Origin: Kwoniella bestiolae CBS 10118
Taxonomy: Eukaryota > Basidiomycota > Tremellomycetes > Tremellales > Cryptococcaceae
Direction: 5' to 3'
Assembly: GCF_000512585.2 (NCBI RefSeq)
Contig: NC_089243.1
Location: 1,736,001 to 1,800,000 of the forward strand
DNA: 64,000 nucleotides
Part shown: positions 1 to 11,736 of the stretch, piece after piece
Layout: each line of letters starts with the position of its first letter
Position numbering within the stretch: position 1 is the first letter of the stretch
Translations under genes and position numbers: made by a program
Notes under the pieces: model-generated
Database searches by the model: none
Told to the model about the DNA's origin: nothing
Seen by the model: the letters and a program-made list of their open reading frames with translations, nothing else

Positions 1-62
1 CGCAATACTCTCTTGTCTTTGACACAGAGATGAGGAGCTGATATGAATCGTGGTGAATGTAG

Positions 63-809
63 GATATAAAAGGAGAGACTAGATTGGCTATTACCACGCA
101 TGAGTCTGCTGATGTTGGAGTATGTTTGAGGAATTACCTGGAGAGTGGTAAGTCCAGTCTACCAGCTACGTGTAGACATTCGAAGATTCATAGCTGATCT
201 TCTCCTCTGTATCTTTCAGATTCGCATGAGAAGTTATCGAGAAGTGTAGATTTGGATGTGGATATAGGAGCAGATGCCATAGATTACAAGTGAGTCATCT
301 GTATTCATCTGTGATAGCTTCTTCTCGAAGCCAGCTGTATTGCTTCGTGGCCTGAGAACCGGACGTCAGCTGATTTCTCGATGCAGTGCCATCGCAAACC
401 AAGAGTCCCTGTCCATCCTCGAAGTAGAAATGCGTAAGCTCGAAGCGGTAGTGAAGGAGATTGTGGAGGAGATGGGATACCTACAAAGGCGAGAAATGAG
501 AATGCGAGATACGAACGGTGAGTCGAGTTGGAACGATTTTGATATATCGTCGCCTAGATCGAAGCTTGATGGCACACCCTGTGAGGCACATTTGCTGATC
601 TTGCGATTATGTATCTATCGTTTGCAGAGAGCACCAATTCTCGAGTGAAGAATTTTTCCATACTCATAACGATAGGTATAATTGGACTGGGAATATGGCA
701 GGTAAGCTACGGTGTACCCTTCACCATAAAGATACGGTATAGCTGATTGACCCCACTATAGCTCATCCACTTACGGTCCTTCTTCAAACGTAAATACCTC
801 ATCGACTAG
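63..809 (+). CDS. ERV25: p24-family cargo receptor, Erv25/TMED10-like (5' partial)
   Basis: This is the C-terminal part of a p24 (emp24/gp25L) protein, a type I membrane protein that cycles between ER and Golgi in COPI/COPII vesicles and selects cargo. Visible exons are 63-147, 220-289, 387-517, 628-701 and 762-809, and the intron acceptor at 61-62 shows that more exons lie to the left. In order the translation shows the end of the lumenal GOLD domain (ADVGVCLRNYL), a coiled-coil (LEVEMRKLEAVVKEIVEEM), the family signature MRMRDTNESTN, one membrane helix (ILITIGIIGLGIWQLI) and a cytosolic tail with FF and a basic dilysine-type end (RSFFKRKYLID). These match the p24-delta (Erv25/TMED10) subfamily better than other p24s. 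The N-terminus and signal peptide are outside the window. Confidence 0.9.
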
Positions 810-1239
810 GTGTACAGTGATGTTAAGTGGGATAGGAGGGATGAAACGAAATTGCATAAACTCGTCAACTCTCTTCATGAGACTACTGACCGTATCAATG
901 ATGTTAGGAATAGCATTTTCGTCTAAATGTTGAGCAAGATGATTGATTGTCACTTCTTCAACTCGTAATTCGTACAAACTGATGGTTGACGTCGGATGAC
1001 GTGTACTATACTCACTAATCTACCAAAGGATGGGTCCGTGCGTCGCCAAGTCATACTCATATCTCTTTATTCCTTCCTTTCCTCTCATCGATGAAAAGTA
1101 TATATAACATATCAACCCACCTATTTATCTCTTTCCTTCCTTCTCTCTTTCCTTCTTCTTCCTCACCATCCACCCATCCAAACTCAATTTATCCATCTTA
1201 TTCAATCAATCATTCAAAATAGGTACCCTATTCTCCAAG
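810..1239. promoter_or_regulatory. Intergenic region, pyrimidine-rich promoter
   Basis: This is the 3' flank of the p24 gene followed by the upstream region of the next plus-strand gene. About 1060-1200 is strongly C/T-rich (runs of ctttcc and tcctt), which is usual for promoters and 5' leaders in this group of fungi. I see no gene in it. Confidence 0.5.
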
Positions 1240-2521
1240 ATGGCATCCAACTTCTACCCCTCTCAAGGCTCACCCTACCGCCAATCCCCCCAATCCAGAT
1301 CGATCAACCGATCGAACACCTCCCCAGATCTGGTAGGTATCGACGAGGAAGATCACTCCTCTCCTTCTTACAACCAAGCCAACTCCCATACCAACAGACA
1401 ATGGCTTACCGCCAACAACAACGTCAGCCAATCCGCACCGCCCACTCCTAGAAAGGTTAACTCGGAGTTCAAATCCCCCTCTTTCACCGATAGAGGACGA
1501 CCTTCCCCCGGAGTCAATATGGGTTTACCTAGGAAGCTCACCAGACGAGCAGCCGGGTCGAGCTCTTCCCTCACTCCATCAGGAGAGGAATGGAATGAGG
1601 TGGACGGTGGGGGAGCGAGGAAGAAGATGAGATATACCAAGGAGGAGGAGATGGTTGAGGAAGTAGATAACTTTGATCCAATGGAGGCTGTGAGTTGCTC
1701 TTTTCCTTCTGAATAATTTCGCCTTTCTTCCTCCCTTGCCACTTCGCATTATCTTGGGGTTCTTCCTGCCTTGCTTCCTTCCTTCCTCTTTGACAAGTAA
1801 CATTCCCTCCCATCGATTATTCGCTGCATGTCGACTGCGTCTCCTATGATTCATGCTAATCCCTTGTGACACACCCAGATCCACGTATTCGACTCCAAAT
1901 GTCAACTCGAGGACGAATGGGATAAAATCCAAGAACAAATGGTCGCATTCCTAAAAAGTGAGTCTGAAGGGTCCTCAGCGTTCCAATCCGAAAATGTTTC
2001 CATAAGAAGCGAGATAGAGTTGGCTTACCTCGTCTTCCTTGTCAGATTACGCCAAAGAGACACTTGAGCATGCGTAAGCACCTCTCTTTATCTTTTCCTC
2101 CCAATCGTCGTTCTTTGGGACGACATGATTCAAGCTGATGTGATATCGATGACACTGACATTGGGTAGATATGAAAATATCATTCAAGTAAACTACCTCT
2201 TCACTACCATGAACAAACAAGCTCAGGAGGATTTGTTGGCTGGTGTTGCAGCTATTGAGAAGGAAGAGGCAGAGCATGGTGAGTCTTCTTCTTCGTCCGT
2301 TTCTTCTCCATCCTACCACGCGATTCCAATAGATGGTATTTGAGGTGATGCTTACGAGATGATGTCATGGTCTTGATCCTACAGAACGAGCTCGAAAGAT
2401 CATCACCGACTTTTCCGAAGAGATGAAGCGAGCTGCAGAGGTGCTCAGCAGATTCGGCGATCATGGGAATCCGCTCAAGGCTCTTATGGCTAAGAGGGAA
2501 GGTGGGACTGGTGGGGCGTAG
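1240..2521 (+). CDS. Unrecognised protein with disordered N-terminus and helical C-terminus
   Basis: The model joins 1240-1689, 1879-1957, 2046-2073, 2169-2278 and 2385-2521, giving about 267 residues; all junctions keep frame and use GT-AG. Residues 1-150 are rich in Ser, Pro, Asn and Arg with several SP/TP sites (SPYRQSPQSRS, APPTPRK), so this part is probably disordered and phosphorylated. A basic patch (RKKMRYTKEEE) leads into about 115 residues predicted to be helical and charged, rich in Glu, Lys and Leu (EEWNEVD, FDSKCQLEDEWDKIQ, KRAAEVLSRF). That pattern suggests a coiled-coil structural or adaptor protein, perhaps of chromatin or cytoskeleton. I do not recognise the family and assign no function. 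The start is the first ATG after the pyrimidine-rich leader. Confidence 0.7.
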
Positions 2522-2870
2522 GAGTATCATCATGAGTAGGAAGACAGATGTGTTTTATCTCAGAATCTCAGAGGAAGAGGTATAGTCCAAGCGAGATAAC
2601 ACTCTCAGGTCGAGTAGATTTAGTATACTGTCAAGATCATCAATGTAGTAGTAGTGTAATACCTCATGACTTCCCACTGATCAGTTACATGATTATTTAT
2701 CATTGTACATCTTACCCATATTTCAATTTCACCTTCATTTTCATTTATCCCATGCATATATGTACACATTACTCGATGGTGCTCTTTGGTCTGAATTGTA
2801 TGTAAGAGCACACGTATAATCCCAAAACCCCCTTTATCGATCTACCCTATCTTCAACATTTTACTCTATT

Positions 2871-4227
2871 TTACTTCGCAGACACGCCCATCTCCCATCC
2901 AGGCTGCATCAAGTACCCTTTGGTCTCCCCCTCTGCCTTTTTCAGGTTATCAGTATTATCGAATCGAACCAGGAACGACTTGGAGCCCTTGTTGGGTTTG
3001 GGGTGCGATTTGGGGAGAGGAGAGGAGAAGGTTGTGATGGATTGGAAGCCTGTGTATCTATCATGACGAAGGAACAAGTCTGTCAGTCGATTATCCACAT
3101 ACTGGACGGCGCACCGTATCGTGGTGGCGGAAACACATTATACTGGACTTGATGAAATCTGAGAGAATGTTCAGAGGAGAGGAGAGCACACTCACTGAGA
3201 GAACAGCGCAGACATTATATCTTCATTACATTCAGGCGGCAAATTCGAGCATATAAGGGATGGCTGGTCGTCTATACCCAACCACCAGGGAGATCAGCAG
3301 GGTCCATACCTCAACCATCCATCCATGAGGTTCTAGCGGGGTGATAGGTGGAACGGTAAAAGGGATACCCACCGTCATCCTCATCATCCAACTCCATCTC
3401 CTCTTCGTCCTCCTCCTCTGGTAGGGTATCACCCCTCAACCTCTTACTTTCCCTCCCACCCTCATCCCCATCCTCAGCCAGATCCCTCTTCTCCCCCCTC
3501 AGTGCAGCTTCGTCAGCCTCCCGTTCTTTCTCTAGTTGCTCGTACTCCCCCTGAGCGTTTGATACTACCAACTTGGCAGCTTCCATGGCTGCCTTGTCTC
3601 GGGATAGGGAGGGGTCGAGACGCGAGAGGGTGGTGTTGGACGGTGATTTGGAGTATGTTATTGACTAGTATATTGATGTGTATTAGCACTGGTCACTTGA
3701 ATGACAATACAGTGTATTCGTTATTTCTCAGTGTTGTGTCGAAATACCAGCCAGAGACATTCTATCAATCACTCTTCTTCTCGTTCTTCAAGCGATCTCT
3801 CTCCTTATCATCATCACCCAACAACTGAGTGGGGAGCAGCCAAGACAGCCATCATATGCAGACCCCAACTCACCAGCTCCTTATCATAGAACATCTCCCC
3901 ACTCAACCCCCTCATAGCAGCAGTCGCAGCAGCCTGTTCCGCGAAGACAATGAACGCCTGACCTCGTCCTCCTCCATGTTTCTTCGCTACTATGTCGATC
4001 CTGCACCAATACGAAGCGAGACGGGATCAGCACTGTCCCAATCCAGTACCACAGCACTACCACGTTGATATTGCTCATGGTAGTTCATCCAAGTGTAAGT
4101 TACACCACACTCACACTTGACCATACGGTGTGAATAGGGAATATAGCGAAGCCTTCAATTCCGGTTTCTTCGTCTTGGTCTCTAGGTTGGAGACGTATAG
4201 CGTTGGTGAGGGCTTAGCAAGGGCCAT
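2871..4227 (-). CDS. U1A/U2B''-type spliceosomal protein, two RRMs
   Basis: Exons read on the minus strand: 4227-4115, 4000-3874, 3664-3373, 3271-3196 and 3057-2871; about 264 residues. The first RRM starts at residue 9 (TLYVSNLETK = RNP2) and has RNP1 GQAFIVF; the spacing KKPELKASLYSLFTPYGQ is diagnostic for the U1A/U2B''/SNF family that binds stem-loops of U1 or U2 snRNA. A long charged linker (EEEDEEEMELDDEDD, with a KR-type signal ESKRLRG) separates it from a second RRM that begins SLICSNLPPECNEDIMSALFSQ and ends with the typical PGWEMGVSAK. The family acts in the U1 or U2 snRNP in the nucleus. Fungi often have one such protein for both roles, so I do not choose between U1A and U2B''. It is divergent to the ceramide synthase gene. 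Confidence 0.9.
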
Positions 4228-4980
4228 GGTGCAGGTATCCGGTATGAAGAATGTAGAGCCTCTATGACGATTCGCAGTTGTTCTGTTCAATATGTAGAAA
4301 GTGGGATATAGGATGTTTTCGACTCTGGCTTTACAAAGAGCATGAGCATTAGGATGATCGAAGATGAACTTGAAGACGTAAAGTGGGTGTTGGAAATAAG
4401 ATATATTATAGTATAGGCGGGATCAATCTGGTCGCAGCTGTAAGTTGATTGACGCGAACGTGGATGCAAGGTTACTAGTTTACTCGTATTTGTGGGGTGA
4501 TAGAGATCAGAGATCATCTATATACCAGCTTGTACCCATATCTTCCATCGATAGATATACTCGGGGTAGTATCGCCTTCCACATCAAAGATCAGCTGAGC
4601 TGGGGTGCATCTTGTTGAAGATTTAGAAGAAGATATCCCGATACTTTCGGTACGTAAATTCACTTTTTAGACGCGTTTCACCTTAGCCTCGACATTCCAT
4701 TCCGATTTTTATGGTTCCAGGATTTTTTTAGGTGTCTTTGGCCTTTGACTTTGCATCACACGTTGGGTTGGGTTGGACTAATCATTCTTTGTTCATTGTA
4801 CAGTTATCTCAGCATATGCTCATTACGACAAAACCGAAGATCAGTTTCCAGTATATATCGAAAGCACATCTCACGAGTTTTCGAGACGATACCATACGAC
4901 ACGTGAAACGTAGGATTATCTAAAAAGACCATATCATTGGTCCCCCTTCACCCTTTCACCTAACGCACCAACTACTCAAA
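4228..4980. promoter_or_regulatory. Divergent intergenic region with a CACGTG box
   Basis: About 750 bp lie between the U1A/U2B'' gene (minus) and the ceramide synthase gene (plus). A palindromic E-box CACGTG sits at 4900-4905, about 76 bp before the ceramide synthase ATG, and a pyrimidine-rich leader follows at 4940-4965. No convincing gene is present; the short ORF at 4732-4923 lacks splice or family support. Confidence 0.45.
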
Positions 4981-6625
4981 ATGACATCCAACCTCACCTC
5001 CCCACTCTCACTTTCCAACTCCCTACCCACCCTAATATCGACCTACCTCCCCGTATCTCTCCACCCATTCTTCCTCCTCTCCTACCCCATATACCCTAAG
5101 CCCACCTCGTCCTTCCTCCGTTTATCCTCTTCCAACCCACCTACACAAATACTCTACGACAAAGGGCACAAAGATGTATATTACGCTTTATCATGCGCTA
5201 TAATATTTACTCTGCTCCGTTCATTCACTATGAACTATATATTCCAGCCTTTCGCGGGGTACGTATTAGACAGGAATAGAATATTAGAATATAGACAGAA
5301 AAAGGTCAAGATGGTGGAGGAGACGAAGAAGGAGAAGAAACATCGTCATCACCTTGTGACGCGGTTCTCGGAGCAGGCATGGAGTATGTTGTATTGTACG
5401 GTGTTCTGGACGCTGGGGATGGTGAGTTGATGTTTTACGATGCGGTGAAGGGTGTTTGGTCATTGTTGGGAAGGAGGGAGACTCCTTTGTTCTTTCTCCC
5501 GACCATCTCGCATCCTTATGATTGAATCTTCATCTCTCCAACTATTTACTACGACTCGTCACCATCCTAAACGCAGTATCCTCCTATCCTTCCCACTGCA
5601 CACCCAACCCTACATTTATACTCTAGCTAATACCCCCACTCTGCACCACAGTTCACCCTCCACTCCGTCCCCTCACCCACATCCCCCGAACAATTATGGG
5701 GCATATACCCTTACACCCCTCTACCAGCTCTGACCAAATTCTACTACCTCGCACAGTTGGGATGGTGGTTCCACCAAATCTACGTGATAAACTCTGAGAA
5801 ACGACGTAAAGACCATTGGCAGATGTTCGGGCATCACATCTTGACTATAACATTGATTGTTACGAGTTACATTGCGAATTTCACGAGGATAGGGGTTGTT
5901 ATTCATGTGTTGATGGATTTCTGTGATATCTTTTTACCTGTGAGTGGGCTTTTTTCTTAATTTTCTTGACTTGGTCTTTGGGGGTGTAACCTGTGTTGTG
6001 GTTTCATCGCTCTACCGAACCTTTGAAGCCTTGATTGCTCTACACATCTGTTCTTCAAAAATTCCCGTCTTCTTCTGACTCTGGCTATTCATCAAAGTCA
6101 TGTCTTGTTCAATGAATCTCAAAAGTATATGACAATTCTCACCTTCAACCCATACTGATTCTATCCTTTGACTCCCAGCTCGCCAAGATGCTCCGCTACC
6201 TCTCCTACTCCCGCTCATGCGACCTAACATTCGTAATCTTCCTAATCTCATGGTTATTCTCCCGTGAAATCGGCCTCTTCCTAGTAATCAAGACCTCGTA
6301 TCTCGATGCACCACGATTCATCAAATTCAAGTGGTCCCCCTCCACAGGGCAGTATCTAACCTACGAAACGTACCTCGGTTTTATCGGTTTGGTGAGCTTG
6401 TTATGGGTGTTGGCTAGTATATGGTTTTACATGGCTGTTAAGGTTGCTGTCAAGGTGGTCAGGGGACAGGGGGCCGAGGATTCAAGGTCGGATGATGAGG
6501 AGGAACCTACTGAGGATGGGGAGGGCGAAGAGGCGGTGTTGGAGGATGTACCGCAGAGTGTTGGGACTACTACGGGTAAAGCGCTGAATGGGAGTGCGAA
6601 TGGAGAACTGAAAAAGAGGAGGTGA
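4981..6625 (+). CDS. LAG1: Acyl-CoA-dependent ceramide synthase (TLC domain)
   Basis: Exons 4981-5421, 5652-5939 and 6179-6625; about 391 residues. Ceramide synthases of the Lag1/Lac1 type N-acylate sphingoid bases with fatty acyl-CoA in the ER membrane. The translation has the TLC/Lag1 domain: a helix near residue 75 (YYALSCAIIFTLLRSFTMNYIF), the conserved RFSEQAWSMLYCTVFW segment near residue 128, the FHQIYV region, the catalytic double histidine in the stretch DHWQMFGHHILTITLI, and the following acidic stretch VLMDFCDIFLPLAKMLRYL. The last helix is followed by an acidic tail (EEEPTEDGEGEE) ending in KKRR, a basic ER-type C-terminus. Length and motifs fit a full-length enzyme. The symbol is for the family; I cannot tell which fungal isoform this is. 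Confidence 0.92.
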
Positions 6626-6851
6626 TGATGTAAGTGATAGATGAAGATAAAAGTGGTATATAGATCGATATACAAGTCAAGCCATATCCTGCATTATGCA
6701 ATTTTACAGAGGGCAGTACGTACTATGCTACAGGTGTATCGATTATACCGATAATGCGACGTAGAGTACAGACATGACCCGATTGTATACACAAAGAGGG
6801 ATAGAAAGACCAAGCAATCTAACTCATCCATCGCTCCAGAGAGTTAAGGTA

Positions 6852-7846
6852 CTACCCCACACTCCTCTTCTTGAACCTCCTAGCGATCGAACTGAATTTA
6901 CCATGTTGCTGATAAGGATGATCCTCATAATGGACGTGATTGGACGCAGTAGGACTGGTAGGTGATTGCGCTGTCGTCATTTGCATGCTGGCCGGAGGGA
7001 CCGATGGAGAAACCGTCCCTGCCTCGCTGACTGTCGAGGGGAAGGAGGTCATGGAGGGCGCTTTGGATCGTTTCTGCATCTTCCTTGAGGAGGTGATGGA
7101 GGGTGTGGTAGTACTGGGTGAAGGAGGGAGAGTCTCGATATAGCCTACTGGTCTACCTGATGGGCTGATTCAGGCAGACAGTGAATGGTCAGTACGTCAT
7201 CCGTATGGTGAGCTCTAGCTCCTTCCATATCGTGCAAATTCGTATAGCACCCGATCTAAGATACTAGTGCTCGTACCCAAACCGTCTTATCCGGTAAAGC
7301 TAGAAGCTATCTCATCCATAGTCGTACACTCTCTCATTTCATCCATCGGACAGACAGTGACGACAGACAGTGACGACAGATCCCCACTCACCCTATCAAT
7401 CCACCCTTGGGTATTAGCCCCACCAAATACCCCTCAACCGCCGCTATTTCTTCTGCACTCCACGGAGAGGCCTTACCAATTTGTAATTGGGTCGTTCCGG
7501 TTGTCACGCCGTTATGAGAAGTATAGCTCGATGTGACGGAGTATCCGATTGATTGGTGGGCTGTGAGGAGAACAACGATATGAGGAGTCAGTGACCCAAG
7601 TTATCACTATAATTCGTAGGCATTTATATGGTGTGATGAGCGGATCGTTAGACCTACAATGCCTGAACGCCATCGAGGCTTGTCTTCGAAATGCCTCTTC
7701 CAGCTGAGGGGTTAAAGGTGCGGTGGTAGTGTATGTTTGCCACTGGGATTGTATCATATCAGCCAAGTGTGACTGCCTGAGGAAAAGCCTCTGTGCAGCT
7801 GGGTGAGGATACTTACGTGCATTGGGGTGGATTGCCAGAGACTCAT
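6852..7846 (-). CDS. Unrecognised small protein, HYP-C
   Basis: Four exons on the minus strand (7846-7817, 7772-7658, 7560-7392, 7152-6852) give about 204 residues with consistent phases (0, 1, 2). The start MSLWQSTPMH is the only ATG that opens the chain. The middle contains a compact segment (QIGKASPWSAEEIAAVEGYL, residues about 80-100) that could be a small helical domain. The last 90 residues are Ser/Thr/Pro-rich and end in a very basic tail (SSIARRFKKRSVG) that could act as a nuclear or membrane-contact signal. It is the first of four consecutive minus-strand lineage-specific genes but shows no clear similarity to the other three. I do not recognise a family; the intron between 7153 and 7391 is the least certain junction. 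Confidence 0.5.
7351..7380 (+). repeat. 13-bp tandem repeat in an intron
   Basis: The unit cagacagtgacga is present in 2.3 perfect copies inside the third intron of HYP-C. It is small and probably neutral, but the copy number may vary between strains. Confidence 0.85.
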
Positions 7847-8386
7847 GGTGCTAGACTGTATCGCCGAGTAGATCTTGATAGATCAGGTCAATATTTTGAG
7901 TTAAAGCCAAGGATGAGAGATCAAATAATGATAATCACTGCTATGTATTCAGAGTAAGTCATGGATAAACGTCGAGTAGACAGCCATAGACAGCATTGAC
8001 GTCAGTCCCACCAATATGATCCTTTGAGTGCGAAGAAGAGTGCATTGACCCCCTTTTCCCCTTTTCCAACGAAATACACACAAGGTCAATGCGCCAATTG
8101 GAAGGGTATGAGTTAGTGCACAGCATTGTATATTTTGTGTGTGTGTGTCAACTTCATCTAGAACGACGCCGAACAAGAACAGGATTTTATTTGGGGGAAC
8201 GTTTGCCAGGATCCAATTGATGAGGGATCATTCCGAGATGAAAGTAGTGGTATACTAGATCTCATAGAGCAATACCGTGCGCAACGTATATTAATACTGT
8301 ACGCATGTATCCCAAATGTTTTTTACGTATAATCTGAGCACTGAGCAGGTCCAGACTTTCAGATACGGATCCAGGTCCTCATTTTC
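7847..8386. other. Intergenic stretch with a short TG repeat
   Basis: Upstream region of HYP-C and 3' flank of HYP-A. It holds a (TG)6 run at 8136-8148. No gene is visible. Confidence 0.5.
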
Positions 8387-9023
8387 TCACGCCTTCAACC
8401 TCTTAGGTCTCCCATTCAACCCTACAATACGGTCACGACTACATCAGCTCAACAGCAATCTGCAAGAGGGCAAGAGATGTACTTACCCGCCAACTTATGT
8501 CGATGCAGCGCTGCCTCCAAAGGTTCCCATCTCGCATTCGTCCATTTCCCTTTCTTCGTAAATTCAATCTGGATGTACCCGTCTCTCCCCTGAGGTTGAT
8601 ATTCCCCTCTTCGAATTTTGAGGGTTTCCTCATGTCCATTCGTATTGATGTAGTCCGTCGGTAGAGGTGTCGGGTTGAGAGTGGGAGAAGGTGGTGGGAC
8701 TTGCTTTGCTATGGGTAAGTTTCAATTTTGGGTCTATCAGATCCTTCATGTGTCGTTACAAAAAGTGAGGATGCAGTATCGTCTCACCTGTTAATAACCA
8801 CTTGAACTTTGGCAAGATCTTGTTCTCTATCTCATCCATCGAGTCGGGTTGATCGGGTACAAGATAGAATCGGGACTACACATAGTGAAGGCGAGTTTGT
8901 ATCAGCACGGACTCGGATGGACGGACCCCCCGTCTCGTGTTCACCCACATAGACTCCATTATCGTTAATTATCTCTGCTCCTCTTCTTGAACTTCTCGAG
9001 ATGTTTGAGCCCCTCGTTATCAC
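8387..9023 (-). CDS. Small tandem-duplicated protein HYP-A (start codon apparently lost)
   Basis: Exons at about 9023-8949, 8875-8788, 8708-8487 and 8421-8387 give about 139 residues. It is a paralog of the neighbour HYP-B: same four exons, same donors and phases, and shared motifs RRGAEIIND, then R(F/S)YLVPDQP at the start of exon 2, NKILPKFKW at its end, the exon-3 core DGYIQIEFTKKGKW and the final exon GRPKRLK. At the codon where HYP-B has its ATG (9014-9012) this copy has AGG, and an in-frame stop lies just upstream of a GTG at 9023. Either an unseen upstream exon supplies the ATG or the gene is degenerating. The rest of the frame is open. No function is recognised. Confidence 0.5.
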
Positions 9024-9410
9024 TCAGCAATCACATCGATCTCTTGAGTGGGTGAGTAAATATGCAACGACAAAACCAATTAGCATAACAAATAATCCAA
9101 AGCAAAATAAGATCAAGATCAAAATTGAAATCGAAATCGCCAATCCATTTGGTTGTCTATCGTGGAGAAATGATGGCAAGTGAGATTGAAAGGATGTCTT
9201 GTATTTATACACTATCGGACAAATTTAGAGGGAGAGTACTGTACGTTCCAAACACACTAGTGCTACGACTGGATCTGGTCTATTCTATACGAGGGTCAAT
9301 GTCAGGAATCGGAATGCAAACATATCCACACCATTTGTTGAGCATATGCATACACATCCATCTCCACATACAATCGCAGTAGATTGATCCGATCGCTCGC
9401 TGTCTACTTT

Positions 9411-10015
9411 CTACTTTTGAGCTTGCCCCTGATCCTTCAACTTTCTCGGCCTCCCCGCAAAACCTGAATGATCGTATGCAATGTAAGCTTGTATGCTTCT
9501 CAGCTCCCACCCATCCAGCGTACAGATAGAGTATCAGGAAAATGAGCAGAAGCAGACTGACCGACAAGACCATAATGATGCAATGCCTCAGACAACCAAT
9601 CCTCCTGTCTACTGGACCATAACCCCTTCTTGGTGAATTCCACTTGCATATACCCGTCCGTACCGTGAGGTTGACCATCCTCTTCAGTGTCTGAGGACTC
9701 ATCTTTGATTGCTGGATCCAGCGGCGTGACCTGCTCAGCTGGATCATGCACAGTACAGTACCCCATCAGCGCAAAGATTAACCCCTGGACTTGGACGTAC
9801 CAGCTAAGATCCATTTGAACTTGGGTAATATCTTGTTCTGAATGATCTCCATCGATTCCGGCTGGTCAGGTACAAGGTAGGATCGGGACTGCGTTCATTT
9901 CATCTATCGCTTGTTCCCTGCGGATCGTACATAAGAGACGAACACCCACATATACACCATGATCATTGATGATCTCCGCCCCTCTGCGAGAACTCATCGA
10001 TATGTGTGATCCCAT
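9411..10015 (-). CDS. Small tandem-duplicated protein HYP-B, N-myristoylation-type start
   Basis: Exons 10015-9950, 9888-9801, 9738-9562 and 9463-9411; 127 residues. The start MGSHISMSSRRG fits the MGxxxS signal for N-terminal myristoylation, so the protein may sit on a membrane surface. Exon 2 encodes SRSYLVPDQPESMEIIQNK, exon 3 an acidic stretch (DESSDTEED) followed by DGYMQVEFTKKGLWSSRQED, and exon 4 the basic end GFAGRPRKLKDQGQAQK. HYP-A next door is a clear duplicate and HYP-D (10613-11183) is a more distant relative. The family seems lineage-specific; I do not recognise it and give no function. Confidence in the exon model is good because two paralogs support each junction. Confidence 0.65.
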
Positions 10016-10612
10016 CGTGCTGGAACAGACTCTGTTGATACCAGCTTACATGGATGACAACGGTCAAAGGCAGAAGATTAGACAAGTGCTGTATCGCGAA
10101 TGAAATAGACAATCATTCAATGATTTCATGGTCAGCTGATTGGGATTAGATCCATAATTGCGCATCGGGCGTTTGGAGGGGTGTGGGTGTAGTGGGTGTG
10201 GGTGTGTGCGTGCCTTCGGTGGACGGGCTTGGATCGCCGTCAGTTCGCACAGGATCATTCACCTTCCGACCTAGCAATGTGTCCTTGCGCATTGCCTGAT
10301 ATTCAACATCCCATTTATATAAGCCGTACTGTATACTGTACTAAAAGCCATACACGTGGCCATGGAAGGCATTTCTGCATGCTACAACACGCTGACCTCA
10401 CATGCGACGTCAACCTACGTTTCCCCTCACATCCATCAACCTACCATGCAATCTCGGAATATGCTTTACAGAGACTACATTGAGTACCCCATCACTTCAA
10501 GCTACTCCGGCAGGTCGCGAACATCCATTACGACCATCCGCTGCGACAAGACTGATAGACCATGATCCTGCGAAACGAATCTAGTTTCAACATCCATGCT
10601 TGACCTCCATAA
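10016..10612. other. Intergenic stretch
   Basis: Promoter side of HYP-B and 3' flank of HYP-D. I see no gene, repeat or clear TATA element; several short open frames on both strands lack splice or family support. Confidence 0.4.
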
Positions 10613-11183
10613 TCAAACGGAATGATATGTTTGACACGACATCCACTCACTCCTCTTACTCAACCCTTTAAATTCCTTTTCCAACCCCACCACCTCACTC
10701 TCCACCCATGCTCTGGAATTATGACATTTCACATTGTACGAGCCATCGCGATTATCGTTTATCTCAGTTTGCATTATACCTCGTACTGTGTGATTCCCAA
10801 GGGGTATCAGTGACCCTGCCATCTTCCGGCAGACCAATTCCATGATTTCTACATAACATTGGGCAGATGACACTGCGGATGACCTGGTAAAAGCTGTGGG
10901 TGGATACCGGTGAAATCGCTCACAATAGTTTTTCTTCAGATGACCCAGCTCCTCCGCCACTTCCTGCTCGGTGGGATATCGATGGCCTGTCAATCCTGTG
11001 ATCTCGTATATTCTGTCCTACACCATACGAGCCGATGAGCTCGACGAAGTGATATCGTCAAGGGCGACTGCTGCCAGAGATGGGAAAATAGATGATAACA
11101 TGACTAATACATACCGACTCAGCATCACCATTGATCAGCACTCCATCACTCCTATTCTTACTTTTCGAAGAATTCTGACCCAT
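10613..11183 (-). CDS. Small protein HYP-D, distant HYP-A/B relative with MGxxxS start
   Basis: Exon 1 (11183-11115) encodes MGQNSSKSKNRSDGVLING and ends at the position where HYP-A and HYP-B end their first exon; its MGQNSS start fits the N-myristoylation signal. Exon 2 opens after the acceptor at 11018-11019 with DRIYEITG, parallel to (S)R(F/S)YLVPD in HYP-A/B, and runs as one frame to a stop at 10613 (about 157 residues in all). Near the end NRDGSYNVKCHNSRAW resembles the DGY.Q.EFTKKG.W core of the other two. Similarity is weak and the 3' end may instead splice at a GTGAGT near 10645 to another exon. The call of a third family member is inference from exon position and short motifs. Confidence 0.45.
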
Positions 11184-11736
11184 ATTGTATGTAGCTTGTA
11201 TCTTGTCAATATGAAGATATCTCGTATGGGAGCAATGCTTTGATTCGACTCAATAACGATGAAAACATTAGAGTGATATTTGAACTACAACCCTTGGTTT
11301 ACATATGCATATCCACCATACAACAGGGACAAAAGTCAGAAGACACCAGACCAGCTTGCGTCATCCTTATTCTCTTACCGCATCCAAGGAATGGGGAGAG
11401 AAAAGAAGTACGTGTATCTTTTGTAATCGGGTTTTGTAGATTTGGAGAAAGGATCCGAATAGTCGTTATGACTTTACAGCTTGCAACATACTGCACACCT
11501 TAAGGTCCTCATTGGCCGGATTTAAGCAATGCGAATGGGTCATTATTTTATGCCAGAATGGCAGCAGATATCAATATCCTTCAATACATTCTTCTACATA
11601 CCGCATCTGTCCAGGCCTGCATCTATACTCCGGGTAACACGACATCGCACCTCACCTTCTTATGGCCGGTCCACCGCTTTCTCCGTCATCTTCCTAAACA
11701 GTTGTCACCCAACGGTTATGGAGACCAATCGACGGC
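11184..11736. other. Intergenic stretch
   Basis: Upstream of HYP-D and downstream of PMP3. Several short open frames exist on both strands but none has splice or family support. I see nothing else. Confidence 0.4.

Noticed and set aside
4732..4923. Plus-strand 63-codon ORF
   Set aside because: Lies in the promoter of the ceramide synthase gene, with composition unlike coding exons here and no recognisable motif.
9024..9212. Minus-strand ORF with a hydrophobic stretch upstream of HYP-A
   Set aside because: Its hydrophobicity comes from a low-complexity gatcttgatctt-like run, and there is no splice or family support.
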